Assembly: GCA_013399855.1 (NCBI GenBank) | Contig: VXAY01004360.1 | Coordinates: forward strand, 1,154,711-1,218,710 | Reading direction: 5' to 3' | DNA length: 64,000 nt | Source of the DNA: Oxyruncus cristatus | Lineage: Eukaryota > Chordata > Aves > Passeriformes > Cotingidae | Shown here: positions 1 to 14,236 of the stretch, piece by piece | How the letters are laid out: every line of letters begins with the position of its first letter | Position numbering within the stretch: position 1 is the stretch's first letter | Notes under the pieces: model-generated | What the model was told of the DNA's origin: nothing | The model's database searches: none | Seen by the model: the letters and a program-made list of their open reading frames with translations, nothing else | Program-made: the position numbers and the translations under genes

Positions 1-2948
1 ATAGAAATACATGCAAGACAAATGGGTGCATGTATGCAAACACATCAGCATATATTTCCTTTAAGGAACTGTGTCCATCCTCAGTCTCAACCACTGACAG
101 TTTGGCTTTCTGCTCCAGTGGGAAGTGGATTTGTCATACTAGCTAAAATACTATCTACCTTTTGGACAGCTCTCAAGTAACACCACTGTGGTAATGATCG
201 GTGAAAAAAATAGATGTCTGGCATGATTTTCTTCAGTGCTGCTTTGCTGCCCCTTTCTAGCAAGGAGACCACAGGAAATCCTACCTTCCTGGAAAAATAT
301 CCTGCTTCCTCCTAAGGAATTGCATATAATTATTGTTTTTATTTCAAGTTTTTAATTAATTATGCTGTTCTCTGGGAATGCTAGAAATTTTAAAGCATGC
401 TTCCAGCAAGTTGAATTTTCAACACCTTAATACTTTCACTATATTCCTGTAACTGAACACATTTCATGAACCTAAAGAGGTTATTTTAAATTCAGTAATA
501 CCATGAGAAATATGCTTAAGGTTGTAGGCTTTGGTGAGTAATGTGAATGGACAAATTAAAACTTACTCATCACTAAACTTGTAAGTGTTGCTGAAGGTGA
601 GTTCATGGTTCAGGTTGAAGTACAATCTAGCTGAATTAAAAAGGGGTTTGTTGTTTGTGGTAGATCTCATCCACGGTTTTTGAGATCAAGGTGCCAGCTC
701 AAAGGAGAAGAAAATGTGAGGAAGATACATGGTGTATATAAAATTTGGGTTAGTTTCCTTTTCACAGAGCTTTGTCTCCTGAATAATTTCCAGATTCAGA
801 TCCACATCCTGCATCACCTGGTTGCAGTGGATGGTTCTTTCTGGGCTGTGCTTCTGTGCAAAACATAGATGGGCCAAATCACGGAATGGTGACTAGGTGC
901 CCTCAAGCTGCATTGCCTTGAGACATCATGCAGTTTTTTTCATCGTACCGTAGTGTTTGGGTGGGGGTCCACACAAAGAGACTGGCCTGCAGAAGTAAAT
1001 GCTCCCAAACTCTGCCTGTGCTTCATAGAAAACAAACTTCCAAGCATGTGAGGTCTAGTGTGGAGGTGATTGAGGAGCCCAACTCTTTGGGGAGTAGTTT
1101 TTATCCTTCATGAGTAACTGCTGAACAAGATGGGTGGTGAGCCCTGCTGTCCAGATACTTTATCTAAACTGTAGCGTGGAGGGGTGGGCTAAGCTTGAAA
1201 TAATGTTCTTGCCAATGTGCAAGTCTGTTGGCTGCAGGCAGTTTACTAAAGGTGGATGTCCCACTCATCACTTCTGAACTTGGTGGAGCCTTTCATAACA
1301 GCATGTAGATAATACTGGGTTTCTTTGGGAAACAGCTACAACAGAGTATTGACGTTGTATGAATTTACTACTGTTTTTCTCACCTAGGAAAAAAATTGAT
1401 ACATTTAATGTCTCCCACAGCAATTAAAGCCTGAAAAATGAGAAGAGAGATCCTGACAGTTATGTACTTAGAAATTCTTTAAATCTCTCTGTGAAAACTG
1501 TTCTTTGGTTTCAAGCATTTCCTTTCTGGCAAACCTTAAATTAGAGGAATTAGGTTCAGAAAAATGAGTTGCTGTGAGATGATGATTATTTTCCACGATT
1601 GTGGTGGCATGTACAAAGTAGACAAAGCTTTCCAAACCAAGCAGAGGATACAGTCCCTGTTCCAAAGCACATGAGTGCAAAGGTGCAGGGTAGGGAAGAG
1701 GAGGAATGAAGTTACGATATAGAAAACAATCTGGGTAATGCAAGCCGTGTATCCAGTGAATTACAGCTGGTAGAAAGTAATAGCAATTTTTCTGGAGGAG
1801 TAGAGAATGAAATTTATTCTTGTTTAGTACGGAATATACTAAATTAGTAATTCCCCTCAAACTGGAATATGAAAAAAAAAAAAGTTTTGTACTCAAAATC
1901 CATATTTTAGGGTTAGAAAAGTTAGAACAAGTAGTTTGGAGAAAAAAGAAAGTGAAAGAAAAAAAAACACCCACAACCTCAAACCAAAAAGTTCAAAAGT
2001 AGGTGTACAAAACATACAGAAATAAAAATAAGTCTAAATATTATCTTCCCTTATCATTGTGTCCTTGAAAAGCAGGTCCTTTCTTCCAGGTTTCTTTTCA
2101 GCTCAGTGACTTTCTGGGTTGCTGCAAACTGCGTAGTCCCTCTGGGTCTCATATGACCCAGTCGCTCTCTTTTTAGACGAACATGCCAAATTAACACGAA
2201 GCAAACAACTAAAACGGATGCCACATGTCACAGCTTGCAAGATGAAAGTCCTAGCTGAACTGGTGTCTTTGAGGAATATGCATCTATTGACAGTGAAAAT
2301 ATTTTAACAAAAGAACCTGGAAAATCCGAAGCATATAAAGCTAATTCTTGCAAGCAGGAAAGTGTATGTCAGTCTTCCTCCCACCACCGCCCCATTTTCA
2401 CATCTAATCGTTAATTTGTTTTCTATTTAAAGGGTTACCAGTAGTAACATTAGAATTTTTGAGGTAAATAGGGAGAGACACTTTTAACAATGTCTTTTCT
2501 TTATTACCTACTCATTTGAAGAATTGCTGCTTAAGACTAAGGAGGTTTTCTAAGATTGATTTAAATAGTTGAGGGGAAATGGAGTAAGTAAGTGGAGAGA
2601 TGTGTGCTGGATGCTCTGTAGTACAGATTTGAGTACATGCCACTCTGCTAGCAACATCTCTGATGGACATACCAAGTTCCACAGTGTATTTTTGACCTCA
2701 GTTTGTACATTCTCTCTTTACCTAGTCATATCTTGAGGCTCAATAAACAGAAGTACCTGGCCTGGATGGCCTGACAATTACCGTCCTCAGCCAGTAACAA
2801 GCATGTGGAATATTTGGGCAAGCATTTGTTTCTATTTTCAAAATTTGCTACATGACTGTAGCATCACAGAATATGAGATTTTAAAAATTAATATGTTTCC
2901 TTAGGGTAAGAGCTCTGATTTGGGGATATTGTTTTCTTTTCTTTGCAG
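1..2948 (+). other. RPS6KA2: intron upstream of exon W1 (3' part)
   Basis: AT-rich intronic sequence ending in a pyrimidine-rich tract and TTTGCAG at 2942-2948. I looked for the RSK3 N-terminus and saw no coding exon. The minus-strand open frame at 1468-1974 (168 codons) has a low-complexity Phe/Leu/Tyr-rich translation and no domain, so I treat it as chance. An A-rich run lies at 1870-1883. No repeat family recognised. Confidence 0.85.
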
Positions 2949-3065
2949 GAAGAAGGTATCGTGAAGGAAATAGACATCAGTCACCATGTCAAGGAAGGTT
3001 TTGAAAAAGCAGATCCTTCTCAGTTTGAGCTGCTGAAAGTATTAGGACAAGGTTCATATGGGAAG
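2949..3065 (+). CDS. RPS6KA2: RPS6KA2 exon W1: N-terminal approach and glycine loop of kinase 1
   Basis: 117 bases, phase 0 at both ends, 39 codons, about residues 34-72. It reads [17 protein letters not shown], then the kinase start [20 protein letters not shown] is the nucleotide-binding glycine-rich loop (GxGxxG) of the N-terminal AGC kinase domain. The acceptor is TTTCTTTGCAG|GAA and the donor AAG|GTAATT. The start chosen restores the frame of known RSK3, where the preceding exon ends in the acidic run before this point. EGIV differs from the EGVV I recall for human RSK3. The initiator methionine is not here. As an exon with phase 0 on both sides it could be skipped in frame, but that would delete the P-loop. 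Confidence 0.96.
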
Positions 3066-6000
3066 GTAATTTTTATTGTTATCTAATCACCTAGAGCAAC
3101 ACTAAAAATATCTTTTCTCTGAGTTCATTTACACCGATAACATTGTCCATGTTTGAATTATATTGTAAAGGCAGATAAGCAAAGCTCTTCTATGTTCATT
3201 TTAATAACACTTTTGTCTTTAACTTGATTTCTGCATATAAACCAGTTTAGCAAATAATGCTTATGGCTCTGGGCAGTGAGCATGACTGTTTATAAAATTA
3301 GATTCTCCTCCCTCTTTCTGACCTGCTCACCAGGGAATTGAGTGTGCCACTGCTGCTTAGTTGGAGGGTATAAATAGGAACATTCAAAGACTTAAAAAAG
3401 TTAGCTGCACAATTCCCACTAAGGGTAAATGGGACCTCAAGCACATTTCCAAGTCCCAGACTGCTGTTAAGCTCAAAGACCCTGAGAGGATCCTGGAGAT
3501 AAACCCCAGTGCAGAGGACAGCAGTCATTATGGTGAGATCACAGTGGGGAAAAAAAGCCTGGCTACATGACCACAAACTAATTTATGGAAATAGCATTCT
3601 TCCTATAACCTTAAGACCAAGGATTTTCTGAATCCCAAAGACATTTCTTCTTCAGCAGGACATGTTAGTTGGAAATGAGAATAGGAATAAAAGATGGAAT
3701 GAAAGAGGGAAGAGTCAGTTCTGCCTTGAAGTCTTTCCATGGTTCAAATAAGACATTGAAACCTTTGGAACAGTGAACCTAACTGAAACCAGGCATGAAA
3801 GACCTTATAATTGTAAATATGTTATTTTGGGGAGTTTTTAAAAAATACTTCCCAATCAGGACCTTTAGTTTTATTCCTAAAAGAAGGTATATTGAGAGTA
3901 TCAACTTCCTGAGTATTCTAGAATTACATTGATAATTAAGTCTATTTGAAGTTCCCTGAGACGAGAGGTATAAGGAAAGGTAACATTCAATACCCAGTTT
4001 TGATCTAGAGAATTTCTTGAGAACACAGTGACAATATTTGAGTTTTGAAAATTAAATAAATATGGAAAGTCAAACAACTCAAAATTAGATTTACTGTATG
4101 ACTCAATACAAGAAGGAGAAGAGCAAGAGAAGGAAATGTCTTCTGCAGAAGCAACACAGGCAGAGTGACCAGTTTTCAGATTCAGGCAGTAAAGATTTCA
4201 GAAACTGTTCGCTGTCTGTCTTATAGTGTATTGGTGTATTTCAGTATTAAGTGTTTGAGTTGGCCATCTAGCTTTAGCCATTTTATAAGCAAGATGCCTA
4301 GTCTCTGCCACCACTTCCCAAAAGGAGATCTGATTTCTGGGAGATGAGAGTTGTGAGTATTAATATCATACTTGTTTGGCGCTGTGTGTGATTACAAAAG
4401 ACTTTCTGTTTCTTATGCAGTCTTCAACCACCTAAATTTTCATCACCTTGTTGTTTGAGCTAATGTTTCAAATAGTAAGTATCTGGGGATGCAAACCTTT
4501 AGGTTTTCAAGTTGTTCACCCAAGGACTAAATAATTTCTTGCAGGATTAGAGATAATTTCTAAGGGAGTGGCCTCAACACTCTTAAAAAGGTAGAGCACT
4601 TGCTTGGCTTTCTAGATTAGGATTTGGGTGATAAACCAATTGTTCCAGCTCAGGGAGTTTTGCTAGTTCAGGTGTTAGTAACCTGAGGTGCTTGCAAATA
4701 GAAAATTGAAAGTCAAACTCAGCCACATGCCCATGCTATTCTGGGAATCTAGTATAGTATAGCTAATATAACCAGTCAAGTAAGTGCTCCAGGGCCACTT
4801 AGTGGTTTCAAGAGTGATGTAGCTTTACCTTTAAGAATAATCAGAAGGATGACATCATTTTGCAGTACAATGCATTTTCGTTTGTTCTGTTTCCTTTTTG
4901 ATTTGATGATTATTTTGATGTCCTCTGAAAAAGAACACAGTGTTCTCGACTCATCTGTTTTGGAGGGAATGCAGACAAGTGTCCCATCCCATGCTACAGG
5001 GAACAGCTGACTAGTGACTAGTAACATAAATTGATGATTTTGCTTATTATAGCAATACAGGTATTACAAGTTTTGCAAGATTACATGGCAGACAAGATAT
5101 TTCTAGAAGTGCAGCCTAATATTTCTGCAGATGCAGCATGCTCTGCTGTTCTATGTGCACTACTGCTTAAAACCATTATCTTAAGGGTTTCGGTTTTGGC
5201 ATTTTTTGGGGTAAAGATTCAATAACCATTTTTACAGAATAATAATACCACTGAAAATCTGGTGTCTGGGCAGGCTTGCTTTTGACTTTCTGCTCCCTTT
5301 CAATGTAATGCAAAAATTAAATCTTTTACTTGAGCTGGATAGAAAAATATCCCAGCTTTTCTCTGTAAACTTCTAAATGGATTGACTTCCTGTTAATGCT
5401 GGAGCAGCTGAGCTTAATTTATCATGAATGTTAATGAAAAACACTTCACAAAGTCTTATGTGTTCCTGTCGGATCCAGATTTCATCATTTGTTCCTACAG
5501 TTGTGAGTGCCGGAGCTATTTGTATGTTCGTCAAACTAGGAAACAGGAGATGGGAACAAGCAACATGTGCCCAAGCTCGGATAGTCAGGGCAGCTTGAGG
5601 AACTGTGCATATCTCCTATACACAGGAAACATCTTGAGAAGGAAAATCTCACCAAAAACATATCAGATCATATGTAGAAGTCTGGTAGCAAGGATGCTGT
5701 CAGATGTAAGACTCCTGAATAAGGTTTGGGGTTTTTCTTCTATTTCTGGCTTCTGTACCTGTTTGGTAAAAGTTGTTCTCTCTCCCCACAAACCTTTCTG
5801 TAAAGGGTGTTTGAGAAGATCCTAATCTGTTTACAGATTTTTATTTTAGTAAGAAAAGTCTTCCAACTTGCAAGTAATGCACTAGAAACAGACTTCCTCT
5901 TTTTCTTTTTTTTTTTTGACTTTTTTTATTTTAGGTGGAGACAGTTAACAAAGCTGCATGGTTCCTGGACAGGAAACTAATAAAATAATTGCCACAGAAT

Positions 6001-6952
6001 TTTTAATCTAACTAGACATTCATTAGTTACATAATTTCACCTAGACTTTTTTAATTTATGTATTTGTAATTATATGCTATGTATGTGGGACCATATTTTT
6101 ATTTCTGCATTTGTCTTCAGCTTCTGTCCAGTAACACAAGTGCTGAAATAATAATAATAAAAAAAAAGACAGTGTTGTCTGGTACTTCTGACCTCAGCAG
6201 ACAGAGTAAGTCCTGGGAATCAACTAAAAGATTTCTTGATTTTATTTTCAGTTGTTAAAACACTGAAAGTCTTATAAAGACAAAACTAAGATACTGATTT
6301 CTTTGTTAACTATCCCTCCAGTGCTCATATGCAGGGGCAGATAAATATTTGCATGGAGTAAAACAAATAGGATACATTTTTAGCTACAATTTTAGTTTAT
6401 TTCAATCAAAAATCTACACTGTCAGAAGATGAAGCAAAGGAGACTGTAACAGGGAAAACTGTCTTTATTAGAATAACAGATTTTCAGCTGTATGAACTTT
6501 CTGCTTCGATTACATCTTAGGCAAAGTCACCATTCATGATTTCCAACATAAATTAGACCAAACTGATTTTTCTCTTTAATGTAATTGATGGCAATAATTT
6601 TAAGACACTGCACATTCCTCAATACAAATGAGACATAATTTTTTTTCATGAAAAGTTGGTCAGAATACGAAGAGGTATGTGCACACTGATTCTGACTCTT
6701 CACCCAACTTTAATTGGATATATAGGGGTAATTAATAATGTTGAACATATTTTCTTTGTGAGGTGGTAAAGGCTTAAAACTGAAAATTTCCAGACTAGCT
6801 CAACCAACTGCAGGTGAAATAGATATGAAATACTTTCAGCTAGTAATGTTCATTGGATTTCCTGAACGATAGTATCTATTCTCCTGTCAAATACAGTAAG
6901 GCTTGTAAGTAGAATTCAGTACTCATCTATACAAAACATTTGCTTTTTTTAG
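3066..6952 (+). other. RPS6KA2: intron W1-W2 (3,887 bases)
   Basis: GTAATT donor and TGCTTTTTTTAG acceptor. T-rich runs lie at 5906-5938 and an A-rich run at 6157-6168. The open frames at 3298-3576 (both strands) and 5424-5825 have no recognisable protein content and no splice context. No interspersed repeat recognised. Confidence 0.9.
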
Positions 6953-7034
6953 GTCTTTCTAGTAAGGAAGATCAAAGGATCTGATGCGGGCCAGCTTTAT
7001 GCCATGAAGGTACTTAAGAAGGCAACTCTGAAAG
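6953..7034 (+). CDS. RPS6KA2: RPS6KA2 exon W2: ATP-binding lysine exon
   Basis: 82 bases, phase 0 to 1, about residues 73-99 plus the first base of codon 100. It reads [19 protein letters not shown], then VLKKATLK. The lysine of YAMK (about residue 91) is the beta-3 lysine that anchors ATP phosphates and pairs with the alpha-C glutamate in exon W3. The loop KGSDAGQ is RSK3-like; RSK2 has SGSDARQ. The acceptor is TTTTTTTAG|GTC and the donor AAAG|GTAAGG. The final G joins TT of the next exon to make Val. Skipping would shift the frame. Confidence 0.96.
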
Positions 7035-9524
7035 GTAAGGGTTGGGACAGTGGCTGCAGTCTGTATTTCTGTGCTACTTAGTAATTTATTTTTCTTGCCA
7101 TTTTTTACATCACTGCTGCTTTATGGTATATGAGTGCATAAATGTGTCTTTGCTATCCTCTAAAATTCTGCCTCACTATAGTGAATGTTCTAAAAAACAT
7201 AAAGAAAAACATATTACCTGTAAAGTGTGGGAGAAGGAAAACGGGATTTTGGAGTTTCCCAGCTGCATGCTTTCTTCATTTTCTTAGTGTTATTTATAGG
7301 ACTTCTACTGGGTATATATGAATTTGTATTGCAGTGTCAGTATCTTTCTGTTCCTGAAGTAAATAAGGATATTGTTGAGGTAAAACCTGGTTGCTACTGG
7401 GCAGAATGGCCTTCCCAGCTGGTGCCTCTCACCGTGTGTCTGAAAACTCACGGGAGCGTGTTTTCAAGTGTGAGGAGTCATTTTGAGGTTGTTAAGATCA
7501 TGCTGTTTCCTAGCTCATGACCAGTCAGTGCATGGGCTGTAGGAGGCTAGGGCCAAATGACTGATGTTTAAAAGCTGGTCATTCTCACCTGGGGCCACTG
7601 GCTGCTACAGCCTCACTCAGATGGAAAATAAATTTTCAGCCCCGGACTGAAAAGCAAACAGAATAAATTCAGTCTTAGTTGAAGTCCTTAGTGTTTGTTC
7701 CTCCATGGAGTTAGGAAGATTTAGTTGTCTTCTTGTTTCCCTGACCTAGCACTGTACACTGTTTTTTCCCCTCAAAAGCCTGACACTTTTTGCAGATAAG
7801 GTGGAGAGCATTCATTCTGCCTACAGCAGATATTTTGCTTTCTCTTGGACAGTGTGGTTTTGTGCAATGCAGTGATAGTGCCTAAATTTCTATCCTAATG
7901 TGAAGCGTAATCATTTTGAGATAGTTCTGATCACTTAAAAGTCCAAATTTCTTTAGCATGCGTCATTTTGAAGAATGAAAATACAAATGAATTTACCGGT
8001 AATTGGAAGGTAGAGTTACAGCAGGTGGTGGCAGGCAGAGCCAGCACCTCTTCTCGGTACTCGTGAAAATGAGGAACTGGCCCACCAGGCATTTAGACAA
8101 TCCTTTCCCCTGAGAAAGCCTTTTCACAGAAAAATTAGTTTGAAGCAATGCTGGTGTGCTGATCTTTGTGTTTGGAATGTAGATGAGAATGTTTGTTCTA
8201 GCAGAAGAGCATACTGTAAATAAACTCTTAAATAGCACTGGGTATTAAGACATAAAAAGTAATAGGTCAGGCCTTTGTACATAATGTGTATGATAGAGTG
8301 ATTCTCTGACTTCTCAACCAAAAGCAGGACCATGAAATGCCCAAACTGAGCAGAACTCAGTTCTTGGAGTCTTCCCCATTGGGGAAAGTCATATCCTGAA
8401 GGGCACAGTGTCTGAGCAAGGGCTGTGTAACCCCTCAGATGTCAATATGTACCAGAAACTTATTTCTCTTAATGACCCATAACTTTTCACCCAAAGTGAA
8501 AACTTGGTCTTCCCTCTTTTGCTGTGTAACTGTGAGGTGTGGAGCAGCTTTGGAGAAGGGGAAGGTTTCTTTTGCATCCCCAAACACTTGATTGCTTCTT
8601 AATATTTGATGGCTAAATATGTAACATTAGATTACACTGGAAAAGAAAAGACCTGTATTATGGCAGTATCTTAGGAAATCTCAACATTTAGATGGTGATT
8701 TTAAGCTACCCGTATTGTACCACCAAATTTCTATTCTTTCAAGAGCAAGCACCTCTGTGTTTGCAGTTCCTTTGTTCAGTGTAGCACAGAAACATTGCTC
8801 TCCCCCCTTGGCTGTTACTGCAGGCTCTTTATTGTTTTCTGAAGTGTGGGTCACAAAATCCAAAAGTTGAGGCTACTTTGTGATTTTGCTGGATTGCCTT
8901 TCTCTCCCCTTCAGACTACTTACCCCTCTGACTGCTAGCTCTGGATTTCCCATTAATCTCAAGATAACTAGCGCATCAGTAGGAACTAATCTGTCCACAC
9001 TTGTTTCTACAAATAAGTTAAACTTGGCAGCTGTTTAACTCAAAGTACAAAAATAAAGACAGAATCCCACTGTCACAGGGTAAGTGAGAATAGCAACAAA
9101 AAGGATTGCTGTCAGTAAGCTTCCTTGTAACTTTTGGCACAGATATAATATTTCTGACAGCTTAATCTGATCTTTTAAGTGAGACTGCTAAATTGTTGAG
9201 AACTACCTACGCTCAAAAAGGCTGGAAGTCACTCCAATGTGAGGTATTTATTATTATGTCAAGCAATGAGAGCAAAGCTACAAGTCCTTGTCAGCTCTGT
9301 GTTCAATATTTCCTGACAGAAGGCATGCTAGAGGACAAAGTTCTGAATGATTTTGCTTTCTGATCTGTGCTCTGCACAGTACCACATGGAGCAGGACCAC
9401 CAAGTCAAAGCCCTTGGTGCCAATGCCATTGACATGGCCAGACAGCCCTAAATGTTATAGTAGTTATTTTCTGTAGTGAAACAAATTTGCAAAACATGTG
9501 AATGGAGAAGTTAGAAGGAGAGGA

Positions 9525-9525
9525 N
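9525..9525. other. ambiguous base (N)
   Basis: A single N lies inside a purine-only stretch (AGGANGAGGGGAGAGG). It probably marks an unresolved base call in low-complexity sequence and is not a scaffold gap. Confidence 0.9.
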
Positions 9526-12500
9526 GAGGGGAGAGGGAGGTAGCAAAGCTGATTTCTTTTCTGGATTAGTCTGAAGAATGAAAACCTACATATAAGAACA
9601 TTAGGAAGTTAAATGCCTTCAGGAGTGATGGTTTAAAACTAGCTTTGTACGTTGCTCCGGAGAGTAACCATAGGGGGTTCTGTCGAAGCTATTCCTATCC
9701 TGGGAGCCTGATTCTGGATGTGGCTGGCTGCTAATGTTTAGGAAGAAGCAGAACTACAAAATGGTGTTTTCTCCGCTGTGTCTGCTGCCTTCTGCCTCTT
9801 TCCAGAATAGTTGCCCGTTGTTAACATGATCCCAACTTCACCAACAGCAGAGGTTAGTATAAGAAGGGTACAGCAAGCAGCAGCAACACTCTTCAAGCAT
9901 TTACAACTCAAAAATGGTTTTCATGCAAAAGAGACTTTGTAGATCAGTCGCATGTGTAGGTTTGAGCTTGAAAAAGGTGTGGTAATCAGCAAAACCACTG
10001 CTGCTGTGTAGGGAAAATAAGGCCCCGAAGTGTTCCAGTTTAGATTGTAAAAGTTTGCAGACACTCATGCTCTACACACGAATATTTGTGAAAATTAAAT
10101 TAATTTTAATCTCATGAAAGTTTATATTAAATGTAGAGTTTATCTGAATAAGCATCTATAACAGCAGGGATCCTTCAAAGTGAGAAAACCACTGCTCCTC
10201 TCTTTTTTAAATGAGAGCATTGCACACAAGTTTCTTTCCTTCCTGAATAATTTCCTTTTTCAGGAGCTTGTGGGTATCTGATTTTAAAGCAGAAAGCTTC
10301 CTGAAGAAACTAGATAAGTGTTTCATTCTAATTATTAATTTTAGGAAATCCTTGTTCAAAATGTTTAAGGATGTTATGCCTGTTAGGTGCCAGTTATTGA
10401 ATACATCAGATTTAAGGCTGCATGTATGTATAAATAACTTAGCTGTCTTTCAAATGCTGTATGTAAAATTGCAGAACTCTAATAGCTATCTTTGCAAATA
10501 TAAACCCTTTTTAGGGGATCCAAGCTCTCAAAGACCTAAATAAGGCACTTAAATACCTTGCAAGAGTGAGACTTTTGCCTTGCAGAAAGTCATTAGATAA
10601 TACTCTTAAAATGTTACTTTCGTGTCTTCATTACACTCTACTTTTTCTTTTTCTTTAAAATCAGATTTTAGATTAGAAAATTGAAGAGAATAAAGTTGAT
10701 CTCTATGTTTAAAAGCTTACAGAAATGTATCAGTGAGTCTCTGCTGCCCATCCTGAATACATTGTGATAGTGAGGAAGCGGAAATAAAACAGGGACTGTT
10801 TGTTCTGTGTATATTTGTGCCTTGTATTCACCAGAAAAGCTGTAACAGATGGACAGGGCAGGCTGGTTGTTTTGATTCACTCAGCATATCTCTCGAGGTG
10901 TCTTAGGCTTCATTGGCTTTGCTGAATGTGCTTCAGGATTCCATGATCAAGAGTTGTTTAGATTGGTTACAATGTAAGCCTCATTAAACACTCATGAAAT
11001 GCCCATAAATCCCCAGCAGGTTACTGTGCTGGAATGCAAGGGCTACTTTCTGGAGCTTGAAAATCAAAGACCCATTCCTCCAGGAGACGTGCAATCTAAG
11101 AGAAAGTGGCATGAAGCCATAATTCACTGGCATAATGCTTATGAACTTTATAAATATTACAGTGATGATCTAGCAAAGGTTATGTGATGGATCACAAGGA
11201 AGTAGTTTCCATCTGCGCATCTGGTTGGCTGTGTAAATCTTGGCACTGGAAGCTAGTTGACCCTGAGAATGCAAATTACCTGTTTCTGCTTTTGGGGTTT
11301 GGAAATTTTAATCTTTTTTGTCAAAACCTCTGAAGTGCTTTGCAGTTTACGGTCCCCTCAGTTTAAGCCAGCAGGTTTAGGGCTTTGCTGTTGCGTGCTG
11401 AGTGTGTGTGATGGTTATAGGTGCAGGAAGCCATGAAAACACCTTTAGTGACTCACAGACAGCTTATGGTGTTCTCGAGGGTGTTGGATTGATGATATTA
11501 ATTATACACTAAATTGAACAACTAAGTTGGATGTCACCAGGTGAAGTGTGATTTCCATCTAAACCATTGATAAAATTGTAGTAGTAGTTTCCCTAATTGG
11601 GCACCAACTGAAGTGGCTTCTCCAGTTTTCCTCTGTATGTGACTCAGTTTCCCTGTAATGATTGTGGTACTTTAGATTTCAGATACTGAACTACAGTGAT
11701 TTCCCTCTGGTTTGAAGGGAATAAAAATCCAACAAATGAGAACTAGAACAATTTAACCTTATAAAGCAGGATTCAAAAAGAGTTTTAACCTCAGATAAAC
11801 CTATCTCCTTTGTGTTAAGTTTTTCAAGATGTCTTGTTCTACTTAGTTCAGCCCTTGTGTTTGGTGAAAGGTGCTGTTATTCATCCTGGCTTGCCATTTA
11901 AGTTTTGGTTTATTATGTTTTCTTAAAGTGTTCTGGAATATTTTTTATATCTTCCTGGGCCTTTTATTACTCTCTTCTAAACAATTCACCAGGGAAGTCC
12001 TCTCCACAGGACAGTTCAAACCCCATAGCAGAGGACCCCTTGCCATGGTGTTTGGAGGAAAGGCTGGATTCTCTGCATCCTTGGGAACTGCTGCCTAGGC
12101 TTCTTTAGTCTGAGATTTTTAACCCTCCAAATATCATGGCTCTGAGCTCAAAAAAAAAACCACATTGCTGAACCTGGAATTGCCCTTAAAGATTCAGCTG
12201 TGACACAGACTCACCCGTGTCCACAAATAGCTGTACGCTAATTTCTCAGTTGGGGAAGGAAATAACAATTTCTGTGTGCAGAAACACAGTAACATTTGAT
12301 TCCTCTGTATATTTCACAAGTGGCTTGAAAATGTAAAGATCAATTTAGTTGCTATGTGCTCAGCCACACAACAATGCATTTGGGTCACCATCCAGACCTT
12401 GTCCATTCACATGCAAGTTTTGTGGGTGAGGATTCAAGATCTCCAGCTTTGCGCTCAGCTGCAGAACATGGCAAACTTGCCTTTAATAGTTTAGGAGCAA

Positions 12501-14216
12501 ACTGGAATTAGTTGCTGTCATCTGAGGAAGCAGAGCTTTCTTTCATCTGGGGGAGTTTTGAAAATGGAAACAAGATCTTCAACAGTCAGTGCTTAGAGGT
12601 CACTATCAGTCTGTAGCTTTACAGTGCCTTTGCAAGGTTTCTTGCATCAGATCACCTCTTTCTTCCTCCCCTGAAAGGTCAGCTTGCCTGGAGCTTACTT
12701 TTACTGAAGAAAGAAAGGGTACAGTACTTTAGAGAGAGCTCACTCTAGGTTGTTTCTAATGGGCTGCAGAGAATAATGTGTTTGCATATTATAAGGAATA
12801 TAAACTGTGGTTAGGCAGCTAGCTCATCGTGTGTCAGTAAACATTACAGAGAGTCCTGAATATACAGCAGACTGGACAGGTCAAAAATCACAAAAAGCAT
12901 TGCTGGAAGTTTATTTTCATAGTGTTTGCTAAAGAGTTCATTGAGATTGCAGCTTCTGAGGTAGATACTTAATACTCTTTAGTGGTTCTGTACAGTGTTT
13001 GGATTCAGTTTTGGATGAGAGGGGAAAAATTTTGCCTATAAATATAAACCGAGCATGCATCACTTAAAGGTTTTATTATCTGATTTATTCAAACCATATG
13101 GGAGTTCTCACTGTATAAAGTCCTAATTAAATTATAGCCTCTTCACAATGCCAAGTGCATTGTGAAGGTCCTGTTAGCAGGCAAAATTTCTACTGCTAAG
13201 ACATTAAAGAAGTGAACCCCGGATATTAAAAATACTCTGTTTTGTAGCAAGGGAATAATTTGGCTAGTTTATTTTACACAAAAAACTGTTGTTCCGTGTG
13301 GAGCTTTTCCTAAATGCCAAGGAAAATTCAGCTTTCTCTTTGTGAAACTTTTGGCTGCTGAGTTCTGTATATGGTCACCTTGCTATAATTGTTGCTCCGG
13401 TTGCTAAATAACACATTCTTCCTGTTGCCCTAAGCAGGACAGAATTATTACATCTTCACCTAAAAACTGGTGAAAAATTAAAATCAACTCCCCTTCTTTT
13501 CTCCCTGTCATCCAACCAGACTGATTCACGTAGAAGGACACACTTCTGCGCTTGTCATGTATGCTGTAGGTAAATGCAGCAATATTACCCAGTCCTTTCC
13601 TGTCCACACACTTGTTCCGGTACAACACTGCTGTTATGGTAATATCAAAATATAGCTCACTGCATAGTTGTATGTTCATTTGGAAAGCAGGCTCAGCAGC
13701 TTCATGTGTTGCTGGCTGAAATACCATTGTTTTATTCTTCCTAAAGAGAACACAGAACAGGACTCACAAGCCAACCCCAGCTTTCTCCATGAGCAGTTCA
13801 GTGGCAGAAACTGTGATGGAAGTCCTGGTATCCAACAGCATTAGTGCTTGGCTTTGACTGAGCTTTTGGAGCAATTTTGAAGAATCCTGTCACCTCCCTT
13901 TGCTGTGCTTTGGTTTGCCAGGCACAGCAGTTCTGGAGCACATAGAGTTCCCTCCTGATGGAACTAGCCCAGGAGCGCACCCAGTGCCCTCCAGCTTCCT
14001 GTAAGCATTCAGGTCCTAGGACCAAAGTGTGACATAAAATGTGGGGCAACTTCAGGTCTCAGCACCTGTTGTTACTTTTCACAGATGGGAACCACGATGC
14101 TTCCTTGTGCACTCATAGGTTTAAGCCAAAGTTTCAGACTTTGCTGTGAAGACATTGAGTGCACCTGTGTTTGTGTGTTTCACTAGGCAGAGCACAGAGC
14201 TGTCTTAAAATCTTCC

Positions 14217-14236
14217 TTTTTTTTTTTTTTTTTTTT
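14217..14236. repeat. poly(T), 20 bases
   Basis: Uninterrupted run of 20 T. No gene-like sequence is visible 3' of it on the plus strand (upstream on the minus strand) that would make it the poly(A) of a minus-strand retrocopy. Confidence 0.9.

Noticed and set aside
1468..1974. 168-codon open frame on the minus strand, the longest outside the exons
   Set aside because: The translation is hydrophobic low-complexity with no domain, it has no splice context, and it comes partly from A-rich plus-strand sequence, which removes stops on the minus strand. Chance in intron.
10999..11187. 62-codon plus-strand frame whose translation looks protein-like (charged, aromatic-rich)
   Set aside because: I could not match it to any family; there is no convincing splice acceptor and donor pair, and no poly(A) of a retrocopy. 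A blastp search would settle it.
13404..13727. 107-codon minus-strand frame
   Set aside because: No recognisable domain; stop-free length is within what a 64 kb window gives by chance.
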